A stretch of 64,000 nt of DNA from Zymobacter sp047495495 (lineage in GTDB: Bacteria; Pseudomonadota; Gammaproteobacteria; Pseudomonadales; Halomonadaceae): assembly GCF_047495495.1 (NCBI RefSeq), contig NZ_CP179930.1, positions 2,294,001 to 2,358,000 on the forward strand. Reading direction: 5' to 3'. Below are positions 17,600 to 25,857 of this stretch, piece after piece. Each line of letters opens with the position of its first letter. The first letter of the stretch is position 1. The notes beneath the pieces are model-generated. The model had not been told where the DNA came from. It did not search any database and worked only from the letters and a program-made list of their open reading frames with translations. The position numbers and the translations under genes were made by a program.

Positions 17600-18991
17600 T
17601 TACTGCTGTTCAGCAGGCTGAGGAGCTGGGGCACTGACGCCATTGCTGTCTTGCGGGTAAAGGCGGTTGTCGATGTATGCCCCGGCCTTCAGTTCCTGCA
17701 ACCAGCCGTCGAGATCTTCTTCAGCCTTGCGCTGGAAGATGGCACGACGCGCCTGTTCACGTTCGAACTGTACCGTGACGTCCTGAGTGCGGCGTCCTTC
17801 GACCTCGATCAGATGCCAGCCGAACGGAGACTGTACAGGCCCCATCAACTTGCCTTCTGGCGCGGTCTTCAGCACCTGCGCAAAGCTCGGCACCATATCG
17901 TCGGCATCGACCCAGCCCAGCTCGCCGCCGCTCAGTGCGGTACCGTGATCGTCACTGTTGGCCTTAGCCAGCGTGGCGAAATCTTCACCGCTTAGGATGC
18001 GCTGTTTGATGGACGAGGCCAGCTGCAGGGCTTCCTGCTGCGAACGGATCGGGTTCGGCGCAATCAAGATATGGCGCGCCTTGTACTGCTGCACGATATG
18101 GCGCTGAACGTCGCGGCCACGTCGATCCACCAGCTTGACCAGGTGGAAACCGCTGCCGCTGCGAATCGGTGCACTGACTTCGCCGACGGTCATGTTCGGT
18201 ACCGCGTTGGCGAAGATGGTCGGCATGTCGTCACGACGACGCCAGCCCAGATCCCCTCCAGAGAAGGCATCGTTACCGGACGAACCGGCAGCTGCTGCGG
18301 TCTGGAAGTCCTCGCCATCGGCAATCGCACGGCGCAACTGCTCAATGCGTTGCTGGGCGGCCGCCACTTGTTCGGCGTTCGGATTTTCCGGCAGCGGCAC
18401 AAGGATGTGGGCCAGATGATATTCAACGTTCTGCGCCGTTGCCATGCGCGCCAGATACTGATCAATCTCTTGGTCTGTGACTCGCACCTGACCCGCGACG
18501 CTGCCCTGCTGCACCATGCTCAGCAGCATTTCACGGCGAATCTGTTCGCGCACATCGGAGAAGTGGTATCCCTGCCGTTCCAGTGAATCGATGAACTGGT
18601 TAACGGTCGTGTGATTGTTGGCGGCAATGCCCTGCAGCGCATTGTTGAACTGTTCATCGGAAACGCTCAGATGCGCGCGGGTGGCCATCTGCAGCTGGAT
18701 GTCTTCCAGAATCAGACGGTCGAGCACCTGCTGACGCAGCGCTTCTGGTGCAGGTTGAGCGATGCCGCGCTGTTGAAGCTGGGTTGCCACCTGGCGAACG
18801 CGCTTGTCCAGATCGCTGCGCATGATGACATCCTGATTGACGATAGCCGCGATGCCATCGACCGGTTCAGCCGGAGCGGCATTTACCGCAGTGGCACTGC
18901 CAAGCAGACAGGCCATCCCCAAAGATGCCAGCAGTCGCTTACCTTTGGAACGCTGCGCGATACCTTCCATGTCATGGCCTTTCTTCATCAT
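17600..18991 (-). CDS. surA: Periplasmic chaperone and peptidyl-prolyl isomerase SurA
   Basis: SurA escorts unfolded outer-membrane proteins across the periplasm to the Bam complex. The 463-residue precursor has a signal peptide ending near VNAAPAEPVDG, an N-terminal chaperone domain (IAAIVNQDVIMRSDLDKRV), and two parvulin domains, one starting at YHLAHILVPLPENPNA and one at KARHILIAPNPIRS, each with the GELGW/GDLGW-type motif. The start at 18991 follows AAGGG; a second ATG is the next codon. It is directly downstream of lptD, a major client of the same assembly pathway. A Ser/Pro/Gln-rich tail ends the protein. Confidence 0.95.
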   Translation of the reverse strand: MMKKGHDMEGIAQRSKGKRLLASLGMACLLGSATAVNAAPAEPVDGIAAIVNQDVIMRSDLDKRVRQVATQLQQRGIAQPAPEALRQQVLDRLILEDIQLQMATRAHLSVSDEQFNNALQGIAANNHTTVNQFIDSLERQGYHFSDVREQIRREMLLSMVQQGSVAGQVRVTDQEIDQYLARMATAQNVEYHLAHILVPLPENPNAEQVAAAQQRIEQLRRAIADGEDFQTAAAAGSSGNDAFSGGDLGWRRRDDMPTIFANAVPNMTVGEVSAPIRSGSGFHLVKLVDRRGRDVQRHIVQQYKARHILIAPNPIRSQQEALQLASSIKQRILSGEDFATLAKANSDDHGTALSGGELGWVDADDMVPSFAQVLKTAPEGKLMGPVQSPFGWHLIEVEGRRTQDVTVQFEREQARRAIFQRKAEEDLDGWLQELKAGAYIDNRLYPQDSNGVSAPAPQPAEQQ

Positions 18992-19092
18992 ATGAACCCT
19001 TGCGGTCTGTCAGAGGCATAGCGCCTCGTGTGTCCGTTCGTTAGGTAGTGCTGCCGAACCTCGCCATCATGCGGGGCTCGGCAAGCGGGCAC

Positions 19093-21537
19093 TTACTGGA
19101 AAAGTACCGGATCGTAGCCTTCGATGGCCTGCTGATAGTAGGTTTCAGGCTTGTTGCCGAGTCCGCCTAGCCCTTTCAGCATGAAACGCAGGAAGATGCC
19201 TCGTTTGAGTTCATCATCATCAATACGGTTGGTGGTGTCATTGTCATCGCGATAGACACGCCATGCCACTTCAACCGCATAACAGCAGTCGTTGTACTGG
19301 ACACCCGCCAGCGTTTCGAGCGAGCGATCATTGGTGTGATCGAACAAGTAGCGTCCGACAACCGAGAACGGGCCGTTCACCTTAAGCGCGAAGGACGTAT
19401 CGTACTCTTCACGGTTGTAGCCGAGGCGGTCTTCCAAATCACCTGACGGGTCGAAGTCCTTCACCTGCCAGCGATAGCCAAGGTTGAAGATACGACCGGC
19501 CGGATGCTGGTAATGCAGATACACTTCGTTGCGTTCGGTGTGGCCACGTTCAGTGTCGAAGAAGTTGGCATAACGAACGCGGTAACGATCATTAATATTC
19601 CAGGTCAACTGACCGATCGCAGGCGAATTCTTGCGATGGTTCATGTACCAGTAATCGCTTTTCTGGTCATCGAAGTGCTTGCTAGGATCATTATCGGTGA
19701 CTTTTCGGTCTTCGAAGTAGCGACTTTGACCAATGGAAGCGGCAAATCGTTCACGCCCCGTCGCATCCTCAAGGAAGCGTGAGCTGACACCGTAAGACAG
19801 TTTGTTGACGTCGCCGATACGGTCAATGCCGTTAAAGCGGAACGGCGTCCACAGCTGCGACCACGACGGTGACAGATAGTCAGTATCGAAGGTCGGCAGG
19901 TTGTCCTGATTACGATGCGGCACGTAGGCATAGTACAGACGCGGTTCCAGTGTCTGGCGCCAGTCACTGCCAAACAGATGCGTCGGGCGTTCGAAGACCA
20001 GCCCAGAATCAACGCTGAGCACCGGTACGGCACGGCCGGGGTTCTTGTCCCAATCGCGATTGTTGGCTCGCTTCCAGTCAAGCTGATACTGAGTCAGGTA
20101 CATCTGCGCACGCGGCTCGAAGAAGCCCCAGGAAGGTGCGCGACGGTAGCCAATGGCGGGGGCAAGATTGAGGCGCGCCCCAGTCACCGCCTCGGTATCC
20201 TTGATAGCGGTATCGTTCCAGCGCACATCGCGGGTGAAGTTGGTAACGTTGCTGTTCCACTCGGCATAAGTGCCGCTGCTTTGCTGCCACGAGGCATTGG
20301 CTGACAGGGACGGCAGTTCGTAGAAAGGCTTGTCGCTGTCCTTCACAGGGAAGTCCATGACCTGATAGCCACGAGCACGGGCCTGCAGGTGCCATACATC
20401 GCCCTGATAGTCGATCTGGGCACGACGTTCGAGGTTGTCAGTGTTTTGCTCAGCGAACGTGGAGCCGAAATCTTCGAAGTAGTTGCCATCGCTGGCGGCC
20501 CCGTAGCGCAGCTGATAAGTCGTGCGCGCGTTGAACGAACCGTCATGCTGGAAGTTGATGTACCAGCGTTTCTTCTGACGCAGCAGGTCATAGTTGCTGT
20601 CGTCGCGCGAGCCGCCCTTGTCACTGTTGAGGTAGTTGCCCTCAATCGTGCCGCGATCGGTATCGAACAGGTAGCGGAACTGACCGCCCATCACTAGACC
20701 ACGGCGCGCCATGTAGCGCGGATACAGCGTGGCATCGTAGTTAGGCGCCAGGTTGAGATAGATGGGCTGAAGGTAATCAAAGCCGTTGCTGTTGCTATAG
20801 CCCACTGAGGGATAGAGCATCCCGGTCAAGCGACGATCGTCGATCGGGAAGCGCACCCACGGCCAGTAAAAGACAGGAACATCGTAGAAGCGCAGCGTGG
20901 AATGCGTCGCGGTGCCGTAACCCGCTGCACGGTTGATGACGACGTTATGACCGTTGAGCGTCCACAAGCGACTCTGCGGTTCACAGGTCGTGAAAGAGCC
21001 GCTCAGAATTCGGTATTGACCATCGTTGAGACGTTCGAGGCGCTGAGCATTCCCGCGCAGACGCGCCTGATGGAAAACGAAGTAGGCGCGCTGGACGTCG
21101 GCGGCCTGATTGTTAAGGCCGAATTCCCCTTGATCGCCGCGCACTAGCACGCCCGGCTGACGGTAGGTGATCGGTCCCTGCAGGTCGACCTTGCTGCGGT
21201 CGTTGGCCAGCGTCGCCTGCGATGCCTGTAACTGCTGTTCGCCCTGACGCAGAATGACGCGACCGTTCAGCTCGGTCTGCCCTTCACTGCCGTAGGTCGC
21301 CGTGTCGGATTGTCCACGCACGTGCCCTGCTTCAGCCGCCGGCGCCAGCAGGTAATCGGGCATGACATAGTGCCCCTGACAGACTTCTCCTGCCGGGCGA
21401 TCGCTGCCCCATGCCACCCAGTCAAGCTGATCGGCGGGAAGGCTGGCGAGATCTTCGGCATTGACCAGCGTCCCTACGCTGGCTACCGAAACGACGCCTG
21501 CCAGCCACGCCACTGTACGAAAGGTGCGCTGCCCCAT
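19093..21537 (-). CDS. lptD: LPS-assembly outer-membrane protein LptD
   Basis: LptD, with the lipoprotein LptE, inserts lipopolysaccharide into the outer leaflet. The 814-residue precursor has a signal peptide (about residues 1-27), an LptA-like N-terminal jellyroll (GQTELNGRVILRQGEQQLQA), and a large C-terminal beta barrel with many aromatic strands. A Cys pair near the C-terminus (NDCCYA) and Cys residues in the N-terminal part (EVCQGHY, TTCEPQ) fit the disulfides that activate LptD. It is first in the cluster lptD-surA-rsmA-apaH-glpE-cca, 101 bases ahead of surA. Confidence 0.95.
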   Translation of the reverse strand: MGQRTFRTVAWLAGVVSVASVGTLVNAEDLASLPADQLDWVAWGSDRPAGEVCQGHYVMPDYLLAPAAEAGHVRGQSDTATYGSEGQTELNGRVILRQGEQQLQASQATLANDRSKVDLQGPITYRQPGVLVRGDQGEFGLNNQAADVQRAYFVFHQARLRGNAQRLERLNDGQYRILSGSFTTCEPQSRLWTLNGHNVVINRAAGYGTATHSTLRFYDVPVFYWPWVRFPIDDRRLTGMLYPSVGYSNSNGFDYLQPIYLNLAPNYDATLYPRYMARRGLVMGGQFRYLFDTDRGTIEGNYLNSDKGGSRDDSNYDLLRQKKRWYINFQHDGSFNARTTYQLRYGAASDGNYFEDFGSTFAEQNTDNLERRAQIDYQGDVWHLQARARGYQVMDFPVKDSDKPFYELPSLSANASWQQSSGTYAEWNSNVTNFTRDVRWNDTAIKDTEAVTGARLNLAPAIGYRRAPSWGFFEPRAQMYLTQYQLDWKRANNRDWDKNPGRAVPVLSVDSGLVFERPTHLFGSDWRQTLEPRLYYAYVPHRNQDNLPTFDTDYLSPSWSQLWTPFRFNGIDRIGDVNKLSYGVSSRFLEDATGRERFAASIGQSRYFEDRKVTDNDPSKHFDDQKSDYWYMNHRKNSPAIGQLTWNINDRYRVRYANFFDTERGHTERNEVYLHYQHPAGRIFNLGYRWQVKDFDPSGDLEDRLGYNREEYDTSFALKVNGPFSVVGRYLFDHTNDRSLETLAGVQYNDCCYAVEVAWRVYRDDNDTTNRIDDDELKRGIFLRFMLKGLGGLGNKPETYYQQAIEGYDPVLFQ

Positions 21538-21947
21538 CTTTTTCGTGTCCTTACGTCCGATTTCCGTCTGAATACCGTATCATTGACCGGTAAGCTCTAT
21601 GCCATCGACAGCATCAGGTCTGCCGGTGTACCCACGGCCATATGACGTCATGTGTCTTTATAGAATGAAACTCACACTCACGACGTGAATCCTGAGGTGG
21701 AAGTCTACAGGCAGGTCTTATCTCGACACCAGCCTGCGCAGAGCATGCCCGCCTCTTCTGCACGTTGGCATCAGCAGGCCTTGGCCTTCCATTGTTCATA
21801 TCATACAGGCATTGTATCTCATCATGCGCCATGATGCGGTGCCCGTTCATGCATCACGCGCTAAAGCGCACTATGCTATTTCGCCAGTGGCGAAGCCCTT
21901 CATGCGGTGCCTTCGCGCTTTTCCGGACATACTCAACAGGAGTGGAT
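21538..21947. other. Divergent promoter region between lptD and the permease
   Basis: No gene is supported in this 410-base region. It must carry the promoters of lptD (-) and the permease (+). A 10-bp palindrome ATGACGTCAT lies at 21642-21651. I looked for a sigma-E promoter for lptD (GGAACTT and TCTGA about 16 bases apart) and did not find a clear one. Confidence 0.4.
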
Positions 21948-22988
21948 ATGAATTCTGCCCTGCACCGACGATGCTTCCTACTGCTGTTGGCAATGGTGAC
22001 CATTGCCTTCTGCTGGATACTACTTCCCTATTTCGGTGCCATCTTCTGGGCGGCAACGCTGGCCCTCGTGTTCAACCCGCTTCAGCAGTGGCTGGTGCGA
22101 CGCTTCAACGGTCGCCGCAATCTGGCTGCAATGGCCACGCTGTTGATCTGCTTTGTCATGGTCATCATTCCTGGCACGCTGATCATCACGTCAATGGTGC
22201 AAGAAGGAGCCAGCCTCTACCAGCGTATCCGCAATGGCGATATCAATCTGGGCAGCTATATCAGCCAGCTCCAGAATTCGCTGCCACCGTCGCTGGACAG
22301 CTGGCTGGAGCGCACGGGTATCGGTAACTTCAATGAACTGCGCGACAAGTTTTCAGCCGGTGCGATGCAGGGCAGCCAGTACGTGGCCACCCAGCTGCTC
22401 AGCATCGGACAGAACACCGTCCAGTTCGTGACCAGCCTGGGCATCATGATCTATCTGATGTTCTTCTTTTTCCGTGACGGCCCGCAGCTTACGGCGCTGC
22501 TGCTGCGCGCTATTCCGCTCAGCCATCACCATAAGACGCAGCTGCTCGACAAGTTCGCCGCCGTTGTGCGCGCCACGGTCAAAGGCAACGTCATCATCGC
22601 CATCATTCAAGGCTGCATTGGTGGCGTCACCCTGTGGGGGCTGGGTGTGGAAGCGGCACTGCTGTGGGGGGTCATGATGTCGTTTCTGTCCCTGCTGCCG
22701 GCCATCGGGGCCGCGCTGGTGTGGATTCCGGTCGTCATTTACTTTCTTGCTACTGGCGCTTTCCTCAAAGCGGCCATTCTGTCCTTCGTTGGGGTGGTGG
22801 TTATCGGGCTGGTGGATAACCTGCTACGCCCACCGCTGGTCGGCAAGGACACCAAGATGCCCGACTATGTAGTGCTGACGGCCACCATCGGCGGGATGTC
22901 GCTGTTCGGCATCAACGGCTTTGTAATAGGCCCACTGATCGCAGCGCTGTTCATGGCGACATGGGCACTGTTCATCGCCGAAGAATGA
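21948..22988 (+). CDS. AI-2E family (PerM-like) membrane transporter
   Basis: A 346-residue inner-membrane protein with about eight hydrophobic segments, matching the AI-2E exporter/PerM family. Family features include the early WILLPYFGAIFWAATLALVF segment, the central amphipathic region before FVTSLGIMIYLMFFFFRDGP, and the C-terminal LLPAIGAALVWIPV and DNLLRPPLVGKDTKMPDYVV blocks. Members have been linked to autoinducer-2 export, Na+/H+ exchange or unknown roles, so the substrate cannot be named. The ATG at 21948 follows AGGAG; the longer open frame upstream is not conserved. It ends before a strong terminator. Confidence 0.9.
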   Translation: MNSALHRRCFLLLLAMVTIAFCWILLPYFGAIFWAATLALVFNPLQQWLVRRFNGRRNLAAMATLLICFVMVIIPGTLIITSMVQEGASLYQRIRNGDINLGSYISQLQNSLPPSLDSWLERTGIGNFNELRDKFSAGAMQGSQYVATQLLSIGQNTVQFVTSLGIMIYLMFFFFRDGPQLTALLLRAIPLSHHHKTQLLDKFAAVVRATVKGNVIIAIIQGCIGGVTLWGLGVEAALLWGVMMSFLSLLPAIGAALVWIPVVIYFLATGAFLKAAILSFVGVVVIGLVDNLLRPPLVGKDTKMPDYVVLTATIGGMSLFGINGFVIGPLIAALFMATWALFIAEE

Positions 22989-23035
22989 TCCTCACCGCCA
23001 GCCCGTGACGCACGAACAACAGCTCATGCGTAGCG

Positions 23036-23076
23036 AGCTTTAGGTATTGAGATAAAATTAGCTTTAGGTATTGAGA
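23036..23076. repeat. Short direct repeat before the terminator
   Basis: The 17-base word AGCTTTAGGTATTGAGA occurs at 23036-23052 and again at 23060-23076, a period of 24 bases. The second copy runs straight into the A-tract of the terminator. No function is evident. Confidence 0.9.
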
Positions 23077-23125
23077 AAAAAAGAAGCGCCCGAGCGTTGC
23101 ATTCGCCCGGGCGCTTCTTTTTTTC
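23075..23125. terminator. Strong bidirectional terminator
   Basis: An 18-bp perfect stem, from GAAAAAAAGAAGCGCCCG (23075-23092) with its complement (23108-23125), gives U-tracts on both strands. It lies between the convergent permease (+) and hinT (-) and can end both transcripts. Confidence 0.95.
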
Positions 23126-23266
23126 TGACGCTAACGACTCTGACGTTGACGACAGCATGAAGCCTAACGTACACGTTTATACATGGGGCACTGCGTTATC
23201 CGTCACCCAGCGTCGCATAACCACGCTGCTTCACTCACATGACATCAGCGATCGTGCAGCGATGAC

Positions 23267-23608
23267 TCAACCCGCAGGCCACCCCATGCGACGGCCACCC
23301 ATCATGTGCAGGTGGATATGGTAGACGCTCTGGCCACCGTATTCGTTGCAGTTCATCACAACACGATAGCCATCTTCCGCAATACCCTTCTCGTGTGCGA
23401 GCTGTGCAGCAATGCGATAGAGGTGCCCGACCAGCGCTTCGTCTTCTTCGCTGATATCGTTGATAGTGGGAATCTCTTTCTTCGGCACAATCAGCACATG
23501 CATCGGGGCCTGCGGATCAATGTCGTTGAACGCGATGGCCTGATCGTCTTCATAAACGATATCTGCCGGAATCTCGCGATTGATGATGCGAGTGAACAGT
23601 GTGCTCAT
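23267..23608 (-). CDS. hinT: HIT-family purine nucleoside phosphoramidase (HinT-like)
   Basis: A 113-residue histidine-triad hydrolase that cleaves AMP-N bonds such as AMP-lysine. The defining HIHLHMMGG triad (HxHxH) is at the C-terminus, with FTRIINREIPADIVYEDDQA and HVLIVPKKEIPTI upstream. The start at 23608 (MSTLFTRI) follows AAGGAG. It ends MGWPAG, as in bacterial HinT. It is a single gene convergent with the permease. Confidence 0.93.
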   Translation of the reverse strand: MSTLFTRIINREIPADIVYEDDQAIAFNDIDPQAPMHVLIVPKKEIPTINDISEEDEALVGHLYRIAAQLAHEKGIAEDGYRVVMNCNEYGGQSVYHIHLHMMGGRRMGWPAG

Positions 23609-23849
23609 ACGGTGACTCCTTGATAGCGGCAAAATGACCATCGACTACGGACAGCCGACAGCAATGTGGCTCATTATGACGTGTCCGAGCGCCGATGATA
23701 ACGCCTTCCAGCACTCGGATATGCGTACCGGCAATAGCGCACTGGGCGTGCAAGTGACTCATCGCGGCGGTAACTCTGGTATGCTCTGCTTAAGCACAGG
23801 GCTTCTTTTCGCCCGACTCGGCTCCACCTCTCTGTCTGGAAGACAGGAC

Positions 23850-24602
23850 ATGAACCTGATTCTCGTAGCGCCTTCCGATATCGTGACGTCCCATGCGACG
23901 CCCTCTTCGCTTTCTAATGCTCAGCCGCTCGACGTTCGCATCACCGATCAGCGCCGCCTGCGCCACCTGCACGAGGTGCACCGCGCCAGCGTTGGTGACG
24001 GCTTCAACATGGGCGTACTGAACGGCGACATGGGGCGCGGCACACTGACGGCGCTCAATAGCACCGAAGCGCGCTTCGAACTGACCCTCGACACGCCACC
24101 GCCGCCCGCTCTGCCACTGCACCTGATTCTGGCGCTGCCGCGTCCGCGCATGCTGGCCCGCACACTGGAAAACATCACCGCACTAGGCGTCAAACAGGTC
24201 ACACTGCTGAACACCCGCCGCGTCGAAAAGAGCTACTGGCAGTCGCCAGAACTGGCGCGCGAGAAGATTGACCAGCATCTGTGGCTAGGGCTTGAGCAGA
24301 CACGCGATACACGCTGGCCGGACATTCAGTTGGAACCGCTGTTCAAACCGTTCGTTGAAGATCGCCTGCCGGCACTGCTGGAAGGCAAGCAAGGGCTAAT
24401 CGCACACCCGCATACCGAACGGGAATGCCCGCGTGGACTGCCACTGTCACAGCCCACCGTACTGGCCATTGGCCCCGAAGGCGGTTTCATTCCCTACGAA
24501 GTGGAACAGCTGACCGCGGCGGGTCTGGCACCCGTGCACATCGGCCCGCGCATCTTGCGCGTCGAAACGGCCGTCGTGGCATTGCTGTCTCGCCTCTACT
24601 GA
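23850..24602 (+). CDS. rsmE: 16S rRNA m3U1498 methyltransferase
   Basis: RsmE methylates N3 of U1498 in 16S rRNA. The 250-residue protein has an N-terminal PUA-like RNA-binding part (DQRRLRHLHEVHRASVGDGF) and a C-terminal SPOUT knot domain with the SAM-binding AIGPEGGFIPYEVEQL and GPRILRVETAVVALLS. The ATG at 23850 follows ACAGGAC; the open frame further upstream is not conserved. It is probably monocistronic. Confidence 0.93.
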   Translation: MNLILVAPSDIVTSHATPSSLSNAQPLDVRITDQRRLRHLHEVHRASVGDGFNMGVLNGDMGRGTLTALNSTEARFELTLDTPPPPALPLHLILALPRPRMLARTLENITALGVKQVTLLNTRRVEKSYWQSPELAREKIDQHLWLGLEQTRDTRWPDIQLEPLFKPFVEDRLPALLEGKQGLIAHPHTERECPRGLPLSQPTVLAIGPEGGFIPYEVEQLTAAGLAPVHIGPRILRVETAVVALLSRLY

Positions 24603-24720
24603 TTCCTGTCGAGGTCTGTGCCGTTATACCGAACAGGCCTCACTCTCTTTTTTACCTTCACGCTTTCATTTTCATTCACTGACTCAAACCTGCTCGCTCA
24701 ACGTTACTGAAGACGTCCCC

Positions 24721-25632
24721 ATGAATCCCCAAAACCCGATAGAACTTCGCCTGCTCAAGCAGTCCACCATCGTGATGGCGCTGGTAGCACTCATCGACAC
24801 TGTCTTCGGGATTGCGGCGGCCTCTCAATCGATCCTGTTCGACGGCCTGTTCTCTGCCGTTGCCGCCGCCATCAAGATGCTGATGTTTATCACCGCTCGC
24901 CTGATTCCGCGCGAAGGCAGCCCCCGCTTCCAGTACGGCTACTGGCACCTCGAACCCATCGCCTTGCTGGTGGAAAGCGGCTTTCTGCTGGTATTGGCTA
25001 TTTACGCGATGACCAGCGGCATCGTTGGCGTGATGAGCGGCGGCCATACCATCGACTTCGGCATTGCAGCCGTCTATGCCGCGGTATGCGCACTGGTTGA
25101 GTTGAGCTACTTCTTCTATCTGCGCCATTGGGGACAGCGGATCGGCTCACTGATGGTGCGCTACGACACCGCCAGCTGGCTGATGGACGCGATCCTATCG
25201 CTGGGACTGCTGATCAGCTTCGTCGGGGCGTGGGCGCTGTCGAATACGCGCTTGGGCTGGATCACGCCTTACCTTGACCCGATCATTCTGATGGCCGCGG
25301 CCCTGTTCCTGATTCCGGGCTGCTTCAAGATGCTCAAGCCTGCGCTGCACGACATTCTAGAAATCGTTCCGCGCGAACGTGACGAGCAGGTGCAGGCGGC
25401 CATGAGCGCTTTCGTCGCCGAGCACGGCCTGAGCGGTTACACCTCGTATATCCAGAAAAGCGGGCGCGCGCTATTCATCGAAATCAACGTGTTGGTACCG
25501 CTCGACTACCCCATCGACACCATCGACACTTTCGATCAACTGCGCTACGAAATTGCCGACAGACTGGGTGAGGACACCCCTGGCCGCTGGCTGACCATCA
25601 CCTTTACCGGCGACCGCTACTGGGCAGATTAG
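24721..25632 (+). CDS. Cation diffusion facilitator family transporter
   Basis: A 303-residue membrane protein of the CDF family, which exports divalent metal ions (Zn, Fe, Mn, Co) in exchange for protons. About six hydrophobic segments precede a cytoplasmic C-terminal domain (VPRERDEQVQAAMSAF to ITFTGDRYWAD). Metal-site positions appear as LFDGLFSA in the second helix and YDTASWLMDAI in the fifth. Because the usual HxxxD/DxxxD pairs are not a perfect match, the metal cannot be assigned. The Shine-Dalgarno is weak. It lies 225 bases ahead of the Mrp operon and is probably separate. Confidence 0.8.
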   Translation: MNPQNPIELRLLKQSTIVMALVALIDTVFGIAAASQSILFDGLFSAVAAAIKMLMFITARLIPREGSPRFQYGYWHLEPIALLVESGFLLVLAIYAMTSGIVGVMSGGHTIDFGIAAVYAAVCALVELSYFFYLRHWGQRIGSLMVRYDTASWLMDAILSLGLLISFVGAWALSNTRLGWITPYLDPIILMAAALFLIPGCFKMLKPALHDILEIVPRERDEQVQAAMSAFVAEHGLSGYTSYIQKSGRALFIEINVLVPLDYPIDTIDTFDQLRYEIADRLGEDTPGRWLTITFTGDRYWAD

Positions 25633-25857
25633 CGCTACCTTTCAACAACCTTTCGTCATAGTGGCGGCCTGTCTGGTGGGGTGATACCTTTTAGTCAGGT
25701 CGCCTCAGAGTGACAGGGCACTTACCTCACGCGGCACTTTCATCCTGATGATGACCCAATGCCCTCGTTGGTTAGTACGATATCGGTGGATGTGCGCTGG
25801 TCGGCTATCCTGATGGTTGGCGCCTGATCTTTCATACCCACAGAGCATTCCACTGCC